Below are positions 1 to 7,235 of a stretch of DNA of 15,495 nucleotides, in pieces. The stretch covers positions 1 through 15,495 of the forward strand of contig JBJXGC010000249.1 of NCBI GenBank assembly GCA_046154545.1. The letters run 5' to 3'. Positions within the stretch are counted from its first letter, which is position 1. The number at the start of each line of letters is the position of its first letter. A program made the translations under genes and the position numbers. The notes beneath the pieces were generated by a model that was not told the origin of the DNA, made no database searches, and saw only the letters and a list, made by a program, of their open reading frames with translations. This stretch comes from JBJXGC01 sp046154545. GTDB lineage: Bacteria; Chloroflexota; Dehalococcoidia; Tepidiformales; Tepidiformaceae.

Positions 1-187
1 GCTGCGCCTCGGCCAGTTCAGTGACGACGGCGGTAAGCCGGTCGAGCCGCTCGTCGGTGCGCCGCCACAGGTCGGGGAGCGCGAGGATCTCGTCGCCGAG
101 GACCAGGGGACGCAGCTCCGCCCGCCACTCCGGGTGCTCCCGAAGCGCCTGCACGAAGTCCCGGTACTGCTCGTAGGTCAGGGCCAT
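1..187 (-). CDS. Coiled-coil/nuclease-fold-like protein, partial (N-terminal 62 residues)
   Basis: The minus-strand frame starting at the ATG at 187 runs open off the window edge, so only the N-terminus is present. It begins MALTYEQYRDFVQALREHPE and is clearly paralogous to the complete gene just upstream at 228-1010. Roughly three quarters of the aligned residues match, and the rest are mostly conservative swaps. The shared part is an N-terminal helical segment followed by the start of a coiled coil (ERLDRLTAVVTELAEA). The gap between the two genes is 40 bp and holds a TAGAAT hexamer 6 nt before the ATG, so this copy has its own probable leaderless promoter, like its neighbour. Function is unknown. 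I infer that the missing C-terminus carries the same nuclease-like domain as the paralogue. Confidence 0.8.
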   Translation of the reverse strand, partial: MALTYEQYRDFVQALREHPEWRAELRPLVLGDEILALPDLWRRTDERLDRLTAVVTELAEAQ

Positions 188-193
188 AGCACC

Positions 194-199
194 ATTCTA
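194..199 (-). promoter_or_regulatory. -10 element (TAGAAT), probable leaderless start
   Basis: TAGAAT on the minus strand ends 6 nt before the ATG at 187. Transcription would therefore begin at or next to the start codon. There is no Shine-Dalgarno sequence and no convincing -35. The paralogue at 1010 has the same arrangement. Confidence 0.5.
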
Positions 200-227
200 C
201 CTGATCTCCAGGCCCGCCCGGCGAGAG

Positions 228-1010
228 TCAGACCAGGGCCGTCTCGACCGGCGGCGGGCGGTGAAGTTCGACCTCGACCTGCAGCTCAGCTGCGCGTTCC
301 CTGGCGACATCCCTGATCCGGTAGCCGGCCACGTAGGCGCGGGTCCGGTAGCCAGCCCGCCGGAGTGTGGCGGCTGCGGTCGCCGCCCGCTCCACATCCT
401 CCATGTTCACCGTGTAGGAGAGCTCACAGGCGAGCACGGTCTCCTCCCGTGTAGCCGGGTCATCGCCAATGGCAAGGACGTCGAGCAGGCGGATTCGCTG
501 CAATTCGTGCTTGGCGAGATCCCCCCGGTCGGACGCCTCCATCAGGAGCGGAAGATCGTAGGGCGAGATCGCCCGCGGGCGGCGGAGATAGTCGCCCAGG
601 TAGCTCGCTAACTGGTGGTGGTACTTGGACTCCAGCATCGACCCTTCGAGCTGGCTGACGCGCCCGTTTAACCCGTTGATGGAAACGATGACGTCATCAA
701 GACGGTCCTCCGTACGCTTCTGTGCTTCGGCCAGCTCCTCGAGGCGGGTCTCCGTACGCTTCTGTGCTTCGGCTAGCTCCTCCAGCCGCGCCTCCGTCCG
801 CTTCTGGGCCTCCGCCAGCTCCCCGACCTTCGTCGCGAGGTCGGCCACGATCGCGGTGAGCGCGTCCAGGTGCTGGTCCGTACGACGGCCAGCATCCGGA
901 AGCGCCATCAAGTCTTCGCCGAGGATCAGGGGGCGCAGCTCCGCCCGCCAATCCGGGTGCTCCCGCAGCGCCTCAACGAAGTCTCGATACTGCTCGTAGG
1001 TGAGGGCCAT
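228..1010 (-). CDS. Coiled-coil protein with degenerate PD-(D/E)XK-like C-terminal domain
   Basis: This 260-residue protein has a short helical N-terminus (1-50), a coiled coil (about 45-125) and a globular alpha/beta C-terminal domain (about 128-248). The coiled coil contains three consecutive 14-residue repeats at 64-105 (ELAEAQKRTEARLE and variants). The C-terminal layout, with a strand carrying LLDVLAIG (D177), a strand carrying VLACELS (E196) and then a helix and strand, resembles the restriction-nuclease-fold domain often found behind long coiled coils in cyanobacteria and Chloroflexota. Here the usual E-x-K reads E-L-S, so catalysis is doubtful. It lies next to a paralogue at 1-187. 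The ATG at 1010 is supported by the paralogue's identical N-terminus and by a TAGAAT box 6 nt upstream. I do not know its function. A DNA- or partner-binding role is only a guess. Confidence 0.8.
   Translation of the reverse strand: MALTYEQYRDFVEALREHPDWRAELRPLILGEDLMALPDAGRRTDQHLDALTAIVADLATKVGELAEAQKRTEARLEELAEAQKRTETRLEELAEAQKRTEDRLDDVIVSINGLNGRVSQLEGSMLESKYHHQLASYLGDYLRRPRAISPYDLPLLMEASDRGDLAKHELQRIRLLDVLAIGDDPATREETVLACELSYTVNMEDVERAATAAATLRRAGYRTRAYVAGYRIRDVARERAAELQVEVELHRPPPVETALV
696..821 (-). repeat. Three in-frame 42-bp repeats encoding 14-residue coiled-coil units
   Basis: Residues 64-77, 78-91 and 92-105 of the preceding CDS are near-identical 14-mers with a two-heptad period. 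At DNA level, the 30-nt blocks at 708-737 and 750-779 differ at one position. The third unit (780-821) differs from both at several synonymous sites. The pattern suggests recent duplication or gene conversion of one unit. Confidence 0.85.
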
Positions 1011-1016
1011 AGAGAC

Positions 1017-1022
1017 ATTCTA
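1017..1022 (-). promoter_or_regulatory. -10 element (TAGAAT), probable leaderless start
   Basis: TAGAAT on the minus strand, 6 nt before the ATG at 1010, with no Shine-Dalgarno sequence between them. It matches the site before the paralogue at 187, so the duplication appears to have included the promoter. Confidence 0.5.
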
Positions 1023-1074
1023 GCCGATCCCGCGCCCCACATGGCTCCAGGTGAGCACGCCGCGTGCGCTTCTC

Positions 1075-3369
1075 TCAGCCTACGCCCCGCGGTAGCTCGA
1101 CTTCGCCGTCGGCGTACATCAGGGCCGCGGGCTTGACGCTCACTTCGAGGATTTCGGCGATGTCGTAGGCCTTGATGCTGCGCTTCGATTCATCCGGCTG
1201 CACGGCGGCGATGCCGTCGTCGAACATCTGGATGCAGAAGGGGCAGGCGGTGGCGACGATACTGGCGCCCGTGTTCACGGCCTCCGCGGCCCGCAGATGG
1301 TTGACGCGGGTGCCCTGCTCCTCCTGCCACATGTTGCCGCCGCCGGCGCCGCAACACATCCCCTTCTCCTTGTTACGCGGCATCTCGACGAGGTTCACGC
1401 CGGGCACGTGAGAAAGGACGTCGCGCGGCGCGTCGTAGATGCCGTTGCCGCGGCCGATGTAGCAGGAGTCGTGGTAGGTGATGGTCTCGCCGTTCATCTC
1501 TTTCGGCTTGAGGTCCCCGCGATTGAGCAGCATCTGGAGGAACTCGCTGTGGTGGGTGACTTCATACTTGCCGCCGAAGTCCGGATATTCGTTCTTGAAA
1601 GTATTGAAACAGTGGGGGCAAGCGGTGATGACACGCTTGACGCCCAGCTCGTTAAACTGCTGTGTGTTCCCCTCGGCCAACGTGGCGTAGAGGAATTCGT
1701 TCCCAAGGCGCCGGGCTGGGTCGCCGCTGCAGCTCTCTGACTGGCCGAGGACGCCAAAGCTCGTGCCCGATTCGACCAGCAGTTTCGCAATCGACTGGGT
1801 GATCGGCACGTTCCGTTCGACCAGTGCACCGGAACAACCGACCCAGTAGAGGTACTCCTGGGAGCCGTCGTACATCGGCACTTCGACACCCTGGTCGTGA
1901 AGCTGTTCCATCCAGGTCGTGCGCGTGAACTGGGTGCCCCGCCAGGGGTGCCCGCGTTGTTCGATGTTCTGGAGCGCCGCCTGGGCGGGGGCGGGGACGC
2001 TCGCCTTCTCCATCACCAGGTAGCGGCGCATGTCGACGATGCTCGGGACGTGCTCGATCATCACCGGGCACTCCTGGACGCAGGCCATACAGGTGCGGCA
2101 GGCCCAGAGCGACTCGTCCTTGATGTAATCGCCCACCAGCTCGCCCTTCAGCTCCTTGGCAGGGTCCTTGCCCGCGATGAGGAGGGGGCCTGCATGGTTC
2201 ATGTAGGTCTTCATGTCCTGGATGATCATCATCGGCGAGAGCGGCTGACCCGCCGTCCAGGCCGGGCAGACCTCGGTGCAGCGGCCGCAACGGACGCAGG
2301 TGTCAGCGTCGAAGAGCTGCTTCCAGGTGAAGTCCTCGAGCTTGCCGGCGCCGAGGCTCTTCCCTTCTTCCATGAGCTTCTCGAAGTCACCCATGGGGGC
2401 GAGATAGGCCGGACCAGCGCCGGGCCGTTTGAAGAAGGCGTTCATCGGCGCGAAGAGGATGTGCCGGAACTTCGTCAGGGACATCATCGTGAGCAGGCCG
2501 AAAGCGGCGACCACGTGGAACCACCAGAAGCCGCGATGGAGGTCCAGCAGGGTGCCCTCGCCGACGCCAGAGAGCGCCTTCGCGAAGACCCATCCGGCCG
2601 GGGACCAGACGGACCAGCTCTCTTTGCCCGCCGGGATCTCGTCGCCACCGATGCGGAGGCCCTCGACGAGGATGCCGGTGAAGAGCACGAGGCCGAGCAC
2701 ACCGACGATGAGCGCGTCTTCGGCGGAGCGCCGGTCCCAGGTCAGCTTCGCGGGTGGCGCGACGTAACGGCGATGGACCGCCATCGCCACGCCGGCGAGG
2801 CCGATGACCCCGAAGACATCGCCGACGAGGCTGTAGCCCTTATAGATGGGCCCACGGAGGAAGAGATGTTCACGGCCCTCCTGGCCAAAAAGGAGCGGCG
2901 TGTAGTCATCGATGGCGAGGACGAGGGTGACGAGCGTGAGGACGACGAAGCTCGAGTAGATGCACCAGTGCATAAGGCCGGCGTAGCGGTCGTTCTTCAC
3001 GCGGCTCGTGCCCGCACCGAGGGTCAGCGCCTGGAAGATGCGGGCGCCAATCCGATCCGTCACCTTCTGAGGCTTGCCCAGCCGCCAGACGCGGGCCCGC
3101 TGCCAGAAGGCACCGACGATAATCGCGATCGAGAGCGCGAAGATGAAGTACATGATGACCGGGTAGGAGATGTTGAAGAACACTTCACGCTGGGCCGTCT
3201 GCTTGTCGGCCGTGCGGCCCAGCTCGAATGCCGAAATCCCGCCGAGGATGGCGATGGGGATGAGCAACCCACCGATGCTGGAGCGCAACCGCGTACCGGC
3301 GGAGCGGCGCGGCGCCTGTTGCGTCAGCTTCGCTGGCGGGAGGTCGGCAGGGCGCTGGGCAAGGCTCAT
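1075..3369 (-). CDS. Membrane-bound Fe-S oxidoreductase, EtfD/HdrD-like (ETF:menaquinone reductase candidate)
   Basis: This 764-residue fusion has an N-terminal NarI-like membrane domain with about six hydrophobic segments (near 32-50, 66-90, 133-153, 180-199, 216-238, 283-303) and histidines that could ligate heme b (H134, H199, H278, H285). Two ferredoxin-type 4Fe-4S motifs follow: C358-x2-C361-x2-C364-x3-C368 and C424-x2-C427-x2-C430-x3-C434. Two CCG-type cysteine-rich domains come last. In the first, C512, C547, C584 and C587 are visible and the central motif reads SCSGDPARR. The second has C636, CCG at 672-674, C709 and C712. This order is that of mycobacterial EtfD (Rv0338c) and related proteins that pass electrons from ETF to menaquinone. 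The fatty-acid genes in this window fit that role, but no etfAB is present here. The ATG at 3369 has AAGGA about 9 nt upstream. A generic HdrD/GlpC-like reductase is the alternative. Confidence 0.85.
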   Translation of the reverse strand: MSLAQRPADLPPAKLTQQAPRRSAGTRLRSSIGGLLIPIAILGGISAFELGRTADKQTAQREVFFNISYPVIMYFIFALSIAIIVGAFWQRARVWRLGKPQKVTDRIGARIFQALTLGAGTSRVKNDRYAGLMHWCIYSSFVVLTLVTLVLAIDDYTPLLFGQEGREHLFLRGPIYKGYSLVGDVFGVIGLAGVAMAVHRRYVAPPAKLTWDRRSAEDALIVGVLGLVLFTGILVEGLRIGGDEIPAGKESWSVWSPAGWVFAKALSGVGEGTLLDLHRGFWWFHVVAAFGLLTMMSLTKFRHILFAPMNAFFKRPGAGPAYLAPMGDFEKLMEEGKSLGAGKLEDFTWKQLFDADTCVRCGRCTEVCPAWTAGQPLSPMMIIQDMKTYMNHAGPLLIAGKDPAKELKGELVGDYIKDESLWACRTCMACVQECPVMIEHVPSIVDMRRYLVMEKASVPAPAQAALQNIEQRGHPWRGTQFTRTTWMEQLHDQGVEVPMYDGSQEYLYWVGCSGALVERNVPITQSIAKLLVESGTSFGVLGQSESCSGDPARRLGNEFLYATLAEGNTQQFNELGVKRVITACPHCFNTFKNEYPDFGGKYEVTHHSEFLQMLLNRGDLKPKEMNGETITYHDSCYIGRGNGIYDAPRDVLSHVPGVNLVEMPRNKEKGMCCGAGGGNMWQEEQGTRVNHLRAAEAVNTGASIVATACPFCIQMFDDGIAAVQPDESKRSIKAYDIAEILEVSVKPAALMYADGEVELPRGVG

Positions 3370-3414
3370 TCGCGGGCATCCTTGTTCGCATCGTGCTTGT
3401 ACGAGACCGGCTGA

Positions 3415-3420
3415 ATTCTA
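3415..3420 (-). promoter_or_regulatory. -10 element (TAGAAT) for the EtfD-like gene
   Basis: TAGAAT on the minus strand lies 45 nt before the ATG at 3369, giving a leader of about 38 nt that contains an AAGGA ribosome-binding site. No good -35 at 16-18 bp is visible. Confidence 0.4.
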
Positions 3421-3459
3421 TGGCAAGAGGGAGTTAAGGGGCGAACGGCTACGGCGCCG

Positions 3460-3912
3460 TCAGCGCTGTGCAGGCCCCGGCGTCTCCAGCCGCGCATGCA
3501 CAAGCAATCCCTCGAAGTCCCGCAGGTTGCGTGTCAGAAACACATCCACTCGCGCATCGTCGGCGGTGCGGGCGATCACGGCGTCGTAGGTGCGGCCGCC
3601 CGCCAAGCCACGCGCGGCGAGGTCCGCAAGGAGGGCTACGTAACCGTCGGCGTGGAGGGACACTACCACCCGGGCGCGATCGAGAAAGTTGGTACGAATG
3701 AGGTTGATGGCGGCGGGCGGAGAAATCCGATTGGGAGGAGGCATTCGGGTCAACGTGGAGTACAGCTCCGCCAGGGAGTGCGCCGCCAACACCAATTCGT
3801 CACCGCGGCCGAGGCGGCGTTCAAGGTCGGCGCGGCAGCGTTCGTGGTCAGGGTGGAAGCGGAGGGAGGCCGCCACAGTGACGCTGGAATCGGGCATGAA
3901 CGACTCGCTCAC
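3460..3912 (-). CDS. vapC: PIN-domain ribonuclease toxin (VapC family)
   Basis: This 150-residue PIN-domain protein should act as a Mg-dependent endoribonuclease toxin. The expected acidic residues are present: D8 in the first strand (MPDSSV), E49 (SLAELYSTLT) and D110 (TYDAVIARTA). The fourth position reads TRNLRDF (N129/D132), as in many VapC proteins. The GTG at 3912 overlaps the antitoxin stop as GTGA, which indicates translational coupling to the upstream antitoxin. An internal ATG at 3897, giving MPDSSV, is an alternative start. The gene ends 90 bp before the EtfD-like gene. The function is inferred from the fold and gene pairing. The RNA target cannot be predicted. Confidence 0.88.
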   Translation of the reverse strand: MSESFMPDSSVTVAASLRFHPDHERCRADLERRLGRGDELVLAAHSLAELYSTLTRMPPPNRISPPAAINLIRTNFLDRARVVVSLHADGYVALLADLAARGLAGGRTYDAVIARTADDARVDVFLTRNLRDFEGLLVHARLETPGPAQR

Positions 3913-4184
3913 AGCGGTCCCAGGATGGTGCGCTCACGCTCCTCCAGTATCCCGAGCCGGATCCGTTCGAAGTCTTCCGCAGTCATAACAAGCGACGGGT
4001 CGCTGCTCACGGCTACGAGCCACCCGTCCCGCCATTCCAGGCGCACATCACTGTAGGCGGGCTCGATCTCGATCACACCGTCGCGACAGCGTATATCCAG
4101 ATCCCCGCCGGGGCGGAGGCCAGCCTGATCCCGCAGTTTCTTCGGGATGACAATTCGCCCGGCAGCGTCAATGGTGGTCTTCAT
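3909..4184 (-). CDS. vapB: AbrB/MazE-type antitoxin (VapB)
   Basis: This 91-residue protein has an N-terminal SpoVT-AbrB swapped-hairpin DNA-binding domain (MKTTIDAAGRIVIPKKLRDQ, then a GD-rich turn and VIEIEPAYSDV, residues 1-47). A C-terminal tail, about 50-91, is expected to wrap the toxin. It lies immediately upstream of vapC with a 4-nt overlap. Such antitoxins usually repress their own operon. The ATG at 4184 lies 7 nt after TAGAAT on the minus strand, again consistent with a leaderless message. The pair is a conventional type II toxin-antitoxin operon. Confidence 0.88.
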   Translation of the reverse strand: MKTTIDAAGRIVIPKKLRDQAGLRPGGDLDIRCRDGVIEIEPAYSDVRLEWRDGWLVAVSSDPSLVMTAEDFERIRLGILEERERTILGPL

Positions 4185-4191
4185 GGCATCG

Positions 4192-4197
4192 ATTCTA
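4192..4197 (-). promoter_or_regulatory. -10 element (TAGAAT with upstream TG) for vapBC
   Basis: TGGTAGAAT on the minus strand is an extended -10 that ends 7 nt before the vapB ATG at 4184. The implied transcript starts at or near the start codon. Confidence 0.5.
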
Positions 4198-4209
4198 CCA
4201 TGGACAACC

Positions 4210-4235
4210 CCGGACGAGCGCCGTGCCCCGTCCGG
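4210..4235 (-). terminator. Weak hairpin after the acyl-CoA synthetase gene
   Basis: CCGGACG at 4210-4216 and CGTCCGG at 4229-4235 form a perfect 7-bp stem with a 12-nt loop, about 10 nt beyond the synthetase stop. No U-tract follows, so termination is uncertain. Confidence 0.25.
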
Positions 4236-4245
4236 ACGACCGTCG

Positions 4246-5820
4246 CTACGCGATGTTGTCGTTCTGGGCCTGCCCGACCAGCTTGCGCAGGTCGTTTTTC
4301 AGGACCTTGCCCATCGGGTTGCGGGGCAGTTCGGGCATGACGGCGACGAAGGCCGGCGTCTTGTAGGACGCGAGGCGGGCCTTGCAATAGTCCATCAGCT
4401 CCGCCGCTGAGGCCTTCTCGCCCGTCTTGAAGACGACCACCGCCTTCACGACCTCGCCCCAATCGTTGTCCGGGACGCCGATCACGGCCGCCTCTTCGAC
4501 CGCCGGGTGGGAGGTCAGGCAGCCCTCGATCTCACCGGGACTGATGTTCTCGCCGCCGCGGATGATGAGGTCCTTCTTCCGGCCGGTGATGAAGAGGTAG
4601 CCGCCCTCGTCCACGTAGCCGACGTCTCCCGTGTGCAGCCAGCCATCGATGATCGCGGACTCGGTCTCCGCCTCTTGCTTGAAGTAGCCCTTCATGACGC
4701 GGGCCGATTTCACGCAGATCTCGCCCTCCTTGCCGGGCGGGAGGATGACGTTCCCCTCGTTCATGATCCCGATCTCGACGTCGGGCATGGGCCGGCCCAC
4801 AGAACGCAGGCGCTTCTCGCGCACGGCCGTGTCCTCGCGCAGGTCGTGGTCTTCGGCCCCGAGGAAGGTCAGGGTGGCCGTCGATTCTGTCTGACCGTAG
4901 GCGTTCACCAGCCCAACGCCCCGGGGCGCAAAGACGTCGCAGGCCTTGCGCACGACTTCGTACGGCATCGGAGCCGCGCCGTAGGTGATGCTGCGCATGG
5001 CGCTGATGTCGTACTTTTCGAAGTCGGGCGCCTCCATGATCCGCTTGAGCATGGTGGGCACGACGAAGGCGTAGTTCGCGCCCTCGTCCTGGACCGCCTG
5101 GAGCCAGCCCTCGGGCGTGAACGTGGGCAGGATCACCATCGTCCGGCCGCTCCAGATCGCGAGCATCATCGCGGTCGCGCCGGCCACGTGGAAGAACGGC
5201 GCCGAGACCAGGAGCTTCTCGTGCAGGTCCGGGTCGGCGGGGGCCTGGTTCGTGACGTAAGCGGTCATGTCCAGGTAGGTGAGCTGCACGCCCTTCGGCA
5301 GCGCCGTGGTGCCGCTGGTGAAGATGATGATCGTTGCGTCGTGGTCGTCGATCTCAACCCATGGCTCATCGTCGCCCGCCCGTTCGATCAGTTCGTCGAA
5401 CTGGAGGTAGTTCGTGACGCGGCCGTCGTAGGAGATGAAGTGCTGGGTGTGCGTGAGCGACGGCCGGATCCGCTCGACCAGGTCGATGTACCGCTCCGAG
5501 ACGAACAACGCCACGGACTGGCTGATGTTCATCATATGCGTCAGCTCTTCGTCCTTTGAGCGGAAGTTGAGCGGCACGAAGGTCACGCCCAGCATCGCGC
5601 AGGCGTAGTAGGTGACGACGAAGTCCGCGCTGTTCACGGACATGACCGCCACTTTCTGGCCTTTTTCGACGCCGAGCTCCTGGAGGGCGTTGGCGAGCTT
5701 CACGACCTTGGGGTAGAGGTCCATGTAGAGAATGCGCTTACCCGAGCCACCGACCTCCACGAGGGCCTCGCGGTCGGGGACGACGGCGGACGAGATCTGG
5801 AGGAATTCAACGGTGTTCAT
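4246..5820 (-). CDS. AMP-dependent acyl-CoA synthetase (long-chain fatty-acid/CoA ligase family)
   Basis: This 524-residue ANL-superfamily ligase activates a carboxylic acid to acyl-AMP and then acyl-CoA. The P-loop-like motif TSGTTALPKG is at 168-177, the adenine-binding YGQTE at 308-312, TGD at 397-399, the hinge GRKKD at 413-417 followed by RGGENISPGEIE, and the C-terminal catalytic lysine K505 in NPMGKVLKND. Length and motif order are normal. I place the start at the ATG at 5820 (MNTVEFLQIS), which has GGAG 7 nt upstream. A frame extension to 5895 crosses the probable -10 and is unlikely to be translated. The substrate cannot be read from sequence, though the other acyl-CoA genes in the window suggest fatty or aromatic acid degradation. 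Confidence 0.9.
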   Translation of the reverse strand: MNTVEFLQISSAVVPDREALVEVGGSGKRILYMDLYPKVVKLANALQELGVEKGQKVAVMSVNSADFVVTYYACAMLGVTFVPLNFRSKDEELTHMMNISQSVALFVSERYIDLVERIRPSLTHTQHFISYDGRVTNYLQFDELIERAGDDEPWVEIDDHDATIIIFTSGTTALPKGVQLTYLDMTAYVTNQAPADPDLHEKLLVSAPFFHVAGATAMMLAIWSGRTMVILPTFTPEGWLQAVQDEGANYAFVVPTMLKRIMEAPDFEKYDISAMRSITYGAAPMPYEVVRKACDVFAPRGVGLVNAYGQTESTATLTFLGAEDHDLREDTAVREKRLRSVGRPMPDVEIGIMNEGNVILPPGKEGEICVKSARVMKGYFKQEAETESAIIDGWLHTGDVGYVDEGGYLFITGRKKDLIIRGGENISPGEIEGCLTSHPAVEEAAVIGVPDNDWGEVVKAVVVFKTGEKASAAELMDYCKARLASYKTPAFVAVMPELPRNPMGKVLKNDLRKLVGQAQNDNIA

Positions 5821-5866
5821 GGGTGCTCCGTTTTGCGGACCGGAAGGCCCGCGAATGTGGGTCGCG

Positions 5867-5872
5867 ATTCTA
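5867..5872 (-). promoter_or_regulatory. -10 element (TAGAAT) for the acyl-CoA synthetase
   Basis: TAGAAT on the minus strand lies 46 nt before the chosen ATG at 5820, leaving a leader of about 40 nt with a GGAG site. The spacing is nearly the same as for the EtfD-like gene. The leader contains CCACATTC, a motif that recurs at 8189-8246. Confidence 0.4.
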
Positions 5873-5928
5873 CAATCGCCGCGGCCTACCAGCACATCGA
5901 GGCCGGCCGGCGCGGCTCGCCCGCCCGA

Positions 5929-6045
5929 TCAGCCATCCACGACGAGGACGGCGGCCCCATCGGCCTGGCCCACGGCCAGGCGCTCGAGGGCGGCGTTCGC
6001 CCCGGCCAGCGGGTGCGATTCCACAGACGTGTGCACCGCTGCGCC
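5929..6045 (-). pseudogene. Possible C-terminal remnant of a zinc-type alcohol dehydrogenase (MDR family)
   Basis: Most of the 312-bp gap between the synthetase start and the mug stop has no intact gene. One minus-strand frame ending at the TGA at 5929-5931 encodes about 39 residues, including HPLAGANAALERLAVGQ and then ADGAAVLVVDG. It resembles the C-terminal end of medium-chain dehydrogenases (a PL-x2-A-x2-AL helix, then a G-x-G/A-VLV strand). There is no start codon or catalytic domain. The similarity fades at 6046, where the 24-bp inverted repeat begins. I read it as a gene fragment, with modest confidence because the segment is short. Confidence 0.35.
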
Positions 6046-6138
6046 GGATGAGCGGCCTCCCGGCCGCGCTCGGGAAGGGCGCCCAGCTGGGGGCACGTGC
6101 GACGCGCTTTCAGCGCGCGGCCGGGAGGCCGCTCATCC
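6046..6138. repeat. Perfect 24-bp inverted repeat with 45-bp spacer
   Basis: Positions 6046-6069 and 6115-6138 are exact reverse complements over 24 bp and begin/end with GGATGAGCGG. The right arm overlaps the last codons and stop of mug. The spacer contains a competing small hairpin, CGCGC-TTTCA-GCGCG (6103-6117). There is no U-tract on either strand. It could be a terminator-like hairpin after mug, or a small non-autonomous mobile element (MITE-like) lying against a truncated gene. Confidence 0.75.
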
Positions 6139-6696
6139 TCCGCCGGGCGGCTTCACCGGCCCGAGCTCGCAAGCGAGCTCCTTCAACAGCTCCAACCGGC
6201 GCGCACGCCACCCGCTCGCCAACCCGCTCGAACTGGGGATCATCCAGAGACGCGTTGCGGCGAGCATCTCGGTCTGCGCGCCAAACGCGCGGCCGCGGAT
6301 CGCGACCGGGACGAGGCCGAGCGCGTGGCGAGCGAACGGCTCGAAGACACTCCGGCCGTTGAAGACCGCGATCGCAGGCTCGTACAACACCAGTTCGCCA
6401 TGCAACCTGAGCGCCCCCTGCCGCAAGTCGGCTGAAGAGAGTTCCGCCGCCCGGGCTGTGGCGTGCGTGCAGATGTCGGTGAAGCCGATGCCCGCCAGGT
6501 CCATGAGGCCCGCGTCATCGGCGGAGGTGACCGGCCCCGGGACGAGCCCCGACTCGCTCAGCTGGCGCCAGAAGGCGTTCCCCGGGTGCGCGTAGTAGTG
6601 CCCGGCGCGGGCCGATTCGATCCCAGGATTGTTGCCGATGAAGACCAGCCGGAGCCCGGGCCGCATCAGCAAGGGCAGGGCGCGGCCGACGCTCAT
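6133..6696 (-). CDS. mug: G/U mismatch-specific uracil-DNA glycosylase (Mug/TDG family)
   Basis: This 187-residue protein should remove uracil or thymine mispaired with G. Near the N-terminus, VFIGNNPGIESARAGHYYAHP (about 18-38) matches the family's G-I-N-P-G active-site loop. N23 corresponds to the catalytic Asn18 of E. coli Mug, and the usual I is N here. AHPGNAFW is the conserved follow-on. The intercalating loop region near the C-terminus reads IPSSSGLASGW, corresponding to the NPSGLS loop. The ATG overlaps the stop of the upstream gene (ATGA), so the two are probably co-translated. The stop lies inside the inverted repeat at 6046-6138. Confidence 0.88.
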   Translation of the reverse strand: MSVGRALPLLMRPGLRLVFIGNNPGIESARAGHYYAHPGNAFWRQLSESGLVPGPVTSADDAGLMDLAGIGFTDICTHATARAAELSSADLRQGALRLHGELVLYEPAIAVFNGRSVFEPFARHALGLVPVAIRGRAFGAQTEMLAATRLWMIPSSSGLASGWRARRLELLKELACELGPVKPPGGG

Positions 6697-7202
6697 TCCG
6701 GCTCGCCGGGCTGGAGATGGAAGCGGGCCTTGAGACCAGGGATGTGGAGGATGCGCGGCAGCGCGGTACTGCCAGGGGCGCGATAGAACGAGAGATCGAG
6801 CTGGACGGGGGCGCCAGGCGCCACGCGGACTCGCTCGACAGCATCCCTGATGATGATGGCGACCCCGGCAAGCGTTACATCGTCGTCCAGTTCGAGGCGT
6901 ACGGCGGCTACCTCAAAGTCCCAGGCCGTCTTTCCTTCGACCGTCACCGATACGGTGACCATCGTCCCGGCGTAGTCGGCGCCGACTTCGACCCGGTCCA
7001 CGCGCACGGTGCGGCCGCCGTCCGTGTGACTGTCGCCGAGTGCCACGTCAGCTGTGCCGAAGTAGTGGTCGAAGAGCGGCGGCACGGCGAAGAGCGCGAT
7101 CAGCACCCCGGCGCCGACGCCCAGGAGTGCTCCAATGAGGATGCAGCCGCGCCGCCCGGACGTGTCCTCCGGCGTATCCACGACAGGTCTACGCACGCTC
7201 AC
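6693..7202 (-). CDS. Membrane-anchored protein with extracytoplasmic beta domain (DUF4352-like)
   Basis: This 169-residue protein has one N-terminal membrane segment (about 19-43, ILIGALLGVGAGVLIALFAV) after a short basic cytosolic tail. The rest is a strand-rich domain rich in V, T and D. The pattern of alternating hydrophobic strands (VRVDRVEVGADYAGTMVTVSV and onward) recalls the DUF4352/immunoglobulin-like domains of anchored proteins. I cannot assign a function. The GTG at 7202 lies 31 nt after the maoC stop, with a second in-frame GTG at 7196. No strong Shine-Dalgarno sequence is seen. It overlaps mug by 4 nt, so a maoC-this gene-mug transcript is likely. Confidence 0.7.
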   Translation of the reverse strand: MSVRRPVVDTPEDTSGRRGCILIGALLGVGAGVLIALFAVPPLFDHYFGTADVALGDSHTDGGRTVRVDRVEVGADYAGTMVTVSVTVEGKTAWDFEVAAVRLELDDDVTLAGVAIIIRDAVERVRVAPGAPVQLDLSFYRAPGSTALPRILHIPGLKARFHLQPGEPE

Positions 7203-7214
7203 GATTCACGCCCC

Positions 7215-7235
7215 GGCTCTCGGCTCTCAGCTCTC
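7215..7235. repeat. Three tandem heptamers (GGCTCTC)
   Basis: GGCTCTC, GGCTCTC and AGCTCTC run head to tail at 7215-7235. The end of the third unit forms part of the stop codon of the MaoC-type gene. The same heptamer forms an eight-copy array at 15013-15068, next to another gene's stop. Confidence 0.8.

Noticed and set aside
1897..3414. Long plus-strand open frame (505 codons) opposite the EtfD-like gene
   Set aside because: It is antisense to a gene with clear Fe-S motifs. Its composition (His/Asp/Glu-rich, no recognisable motif) is the usual shadow of a GC-rich gene.
5963..5981. 8-bp hairpin (GCCTGGCC-CAC-GGCCAGGC) as a terminator
   Set aside because: It lies within the dehydrogenase-like fragment, encodes conserved-looking residues there and has no U-tract on either strand.
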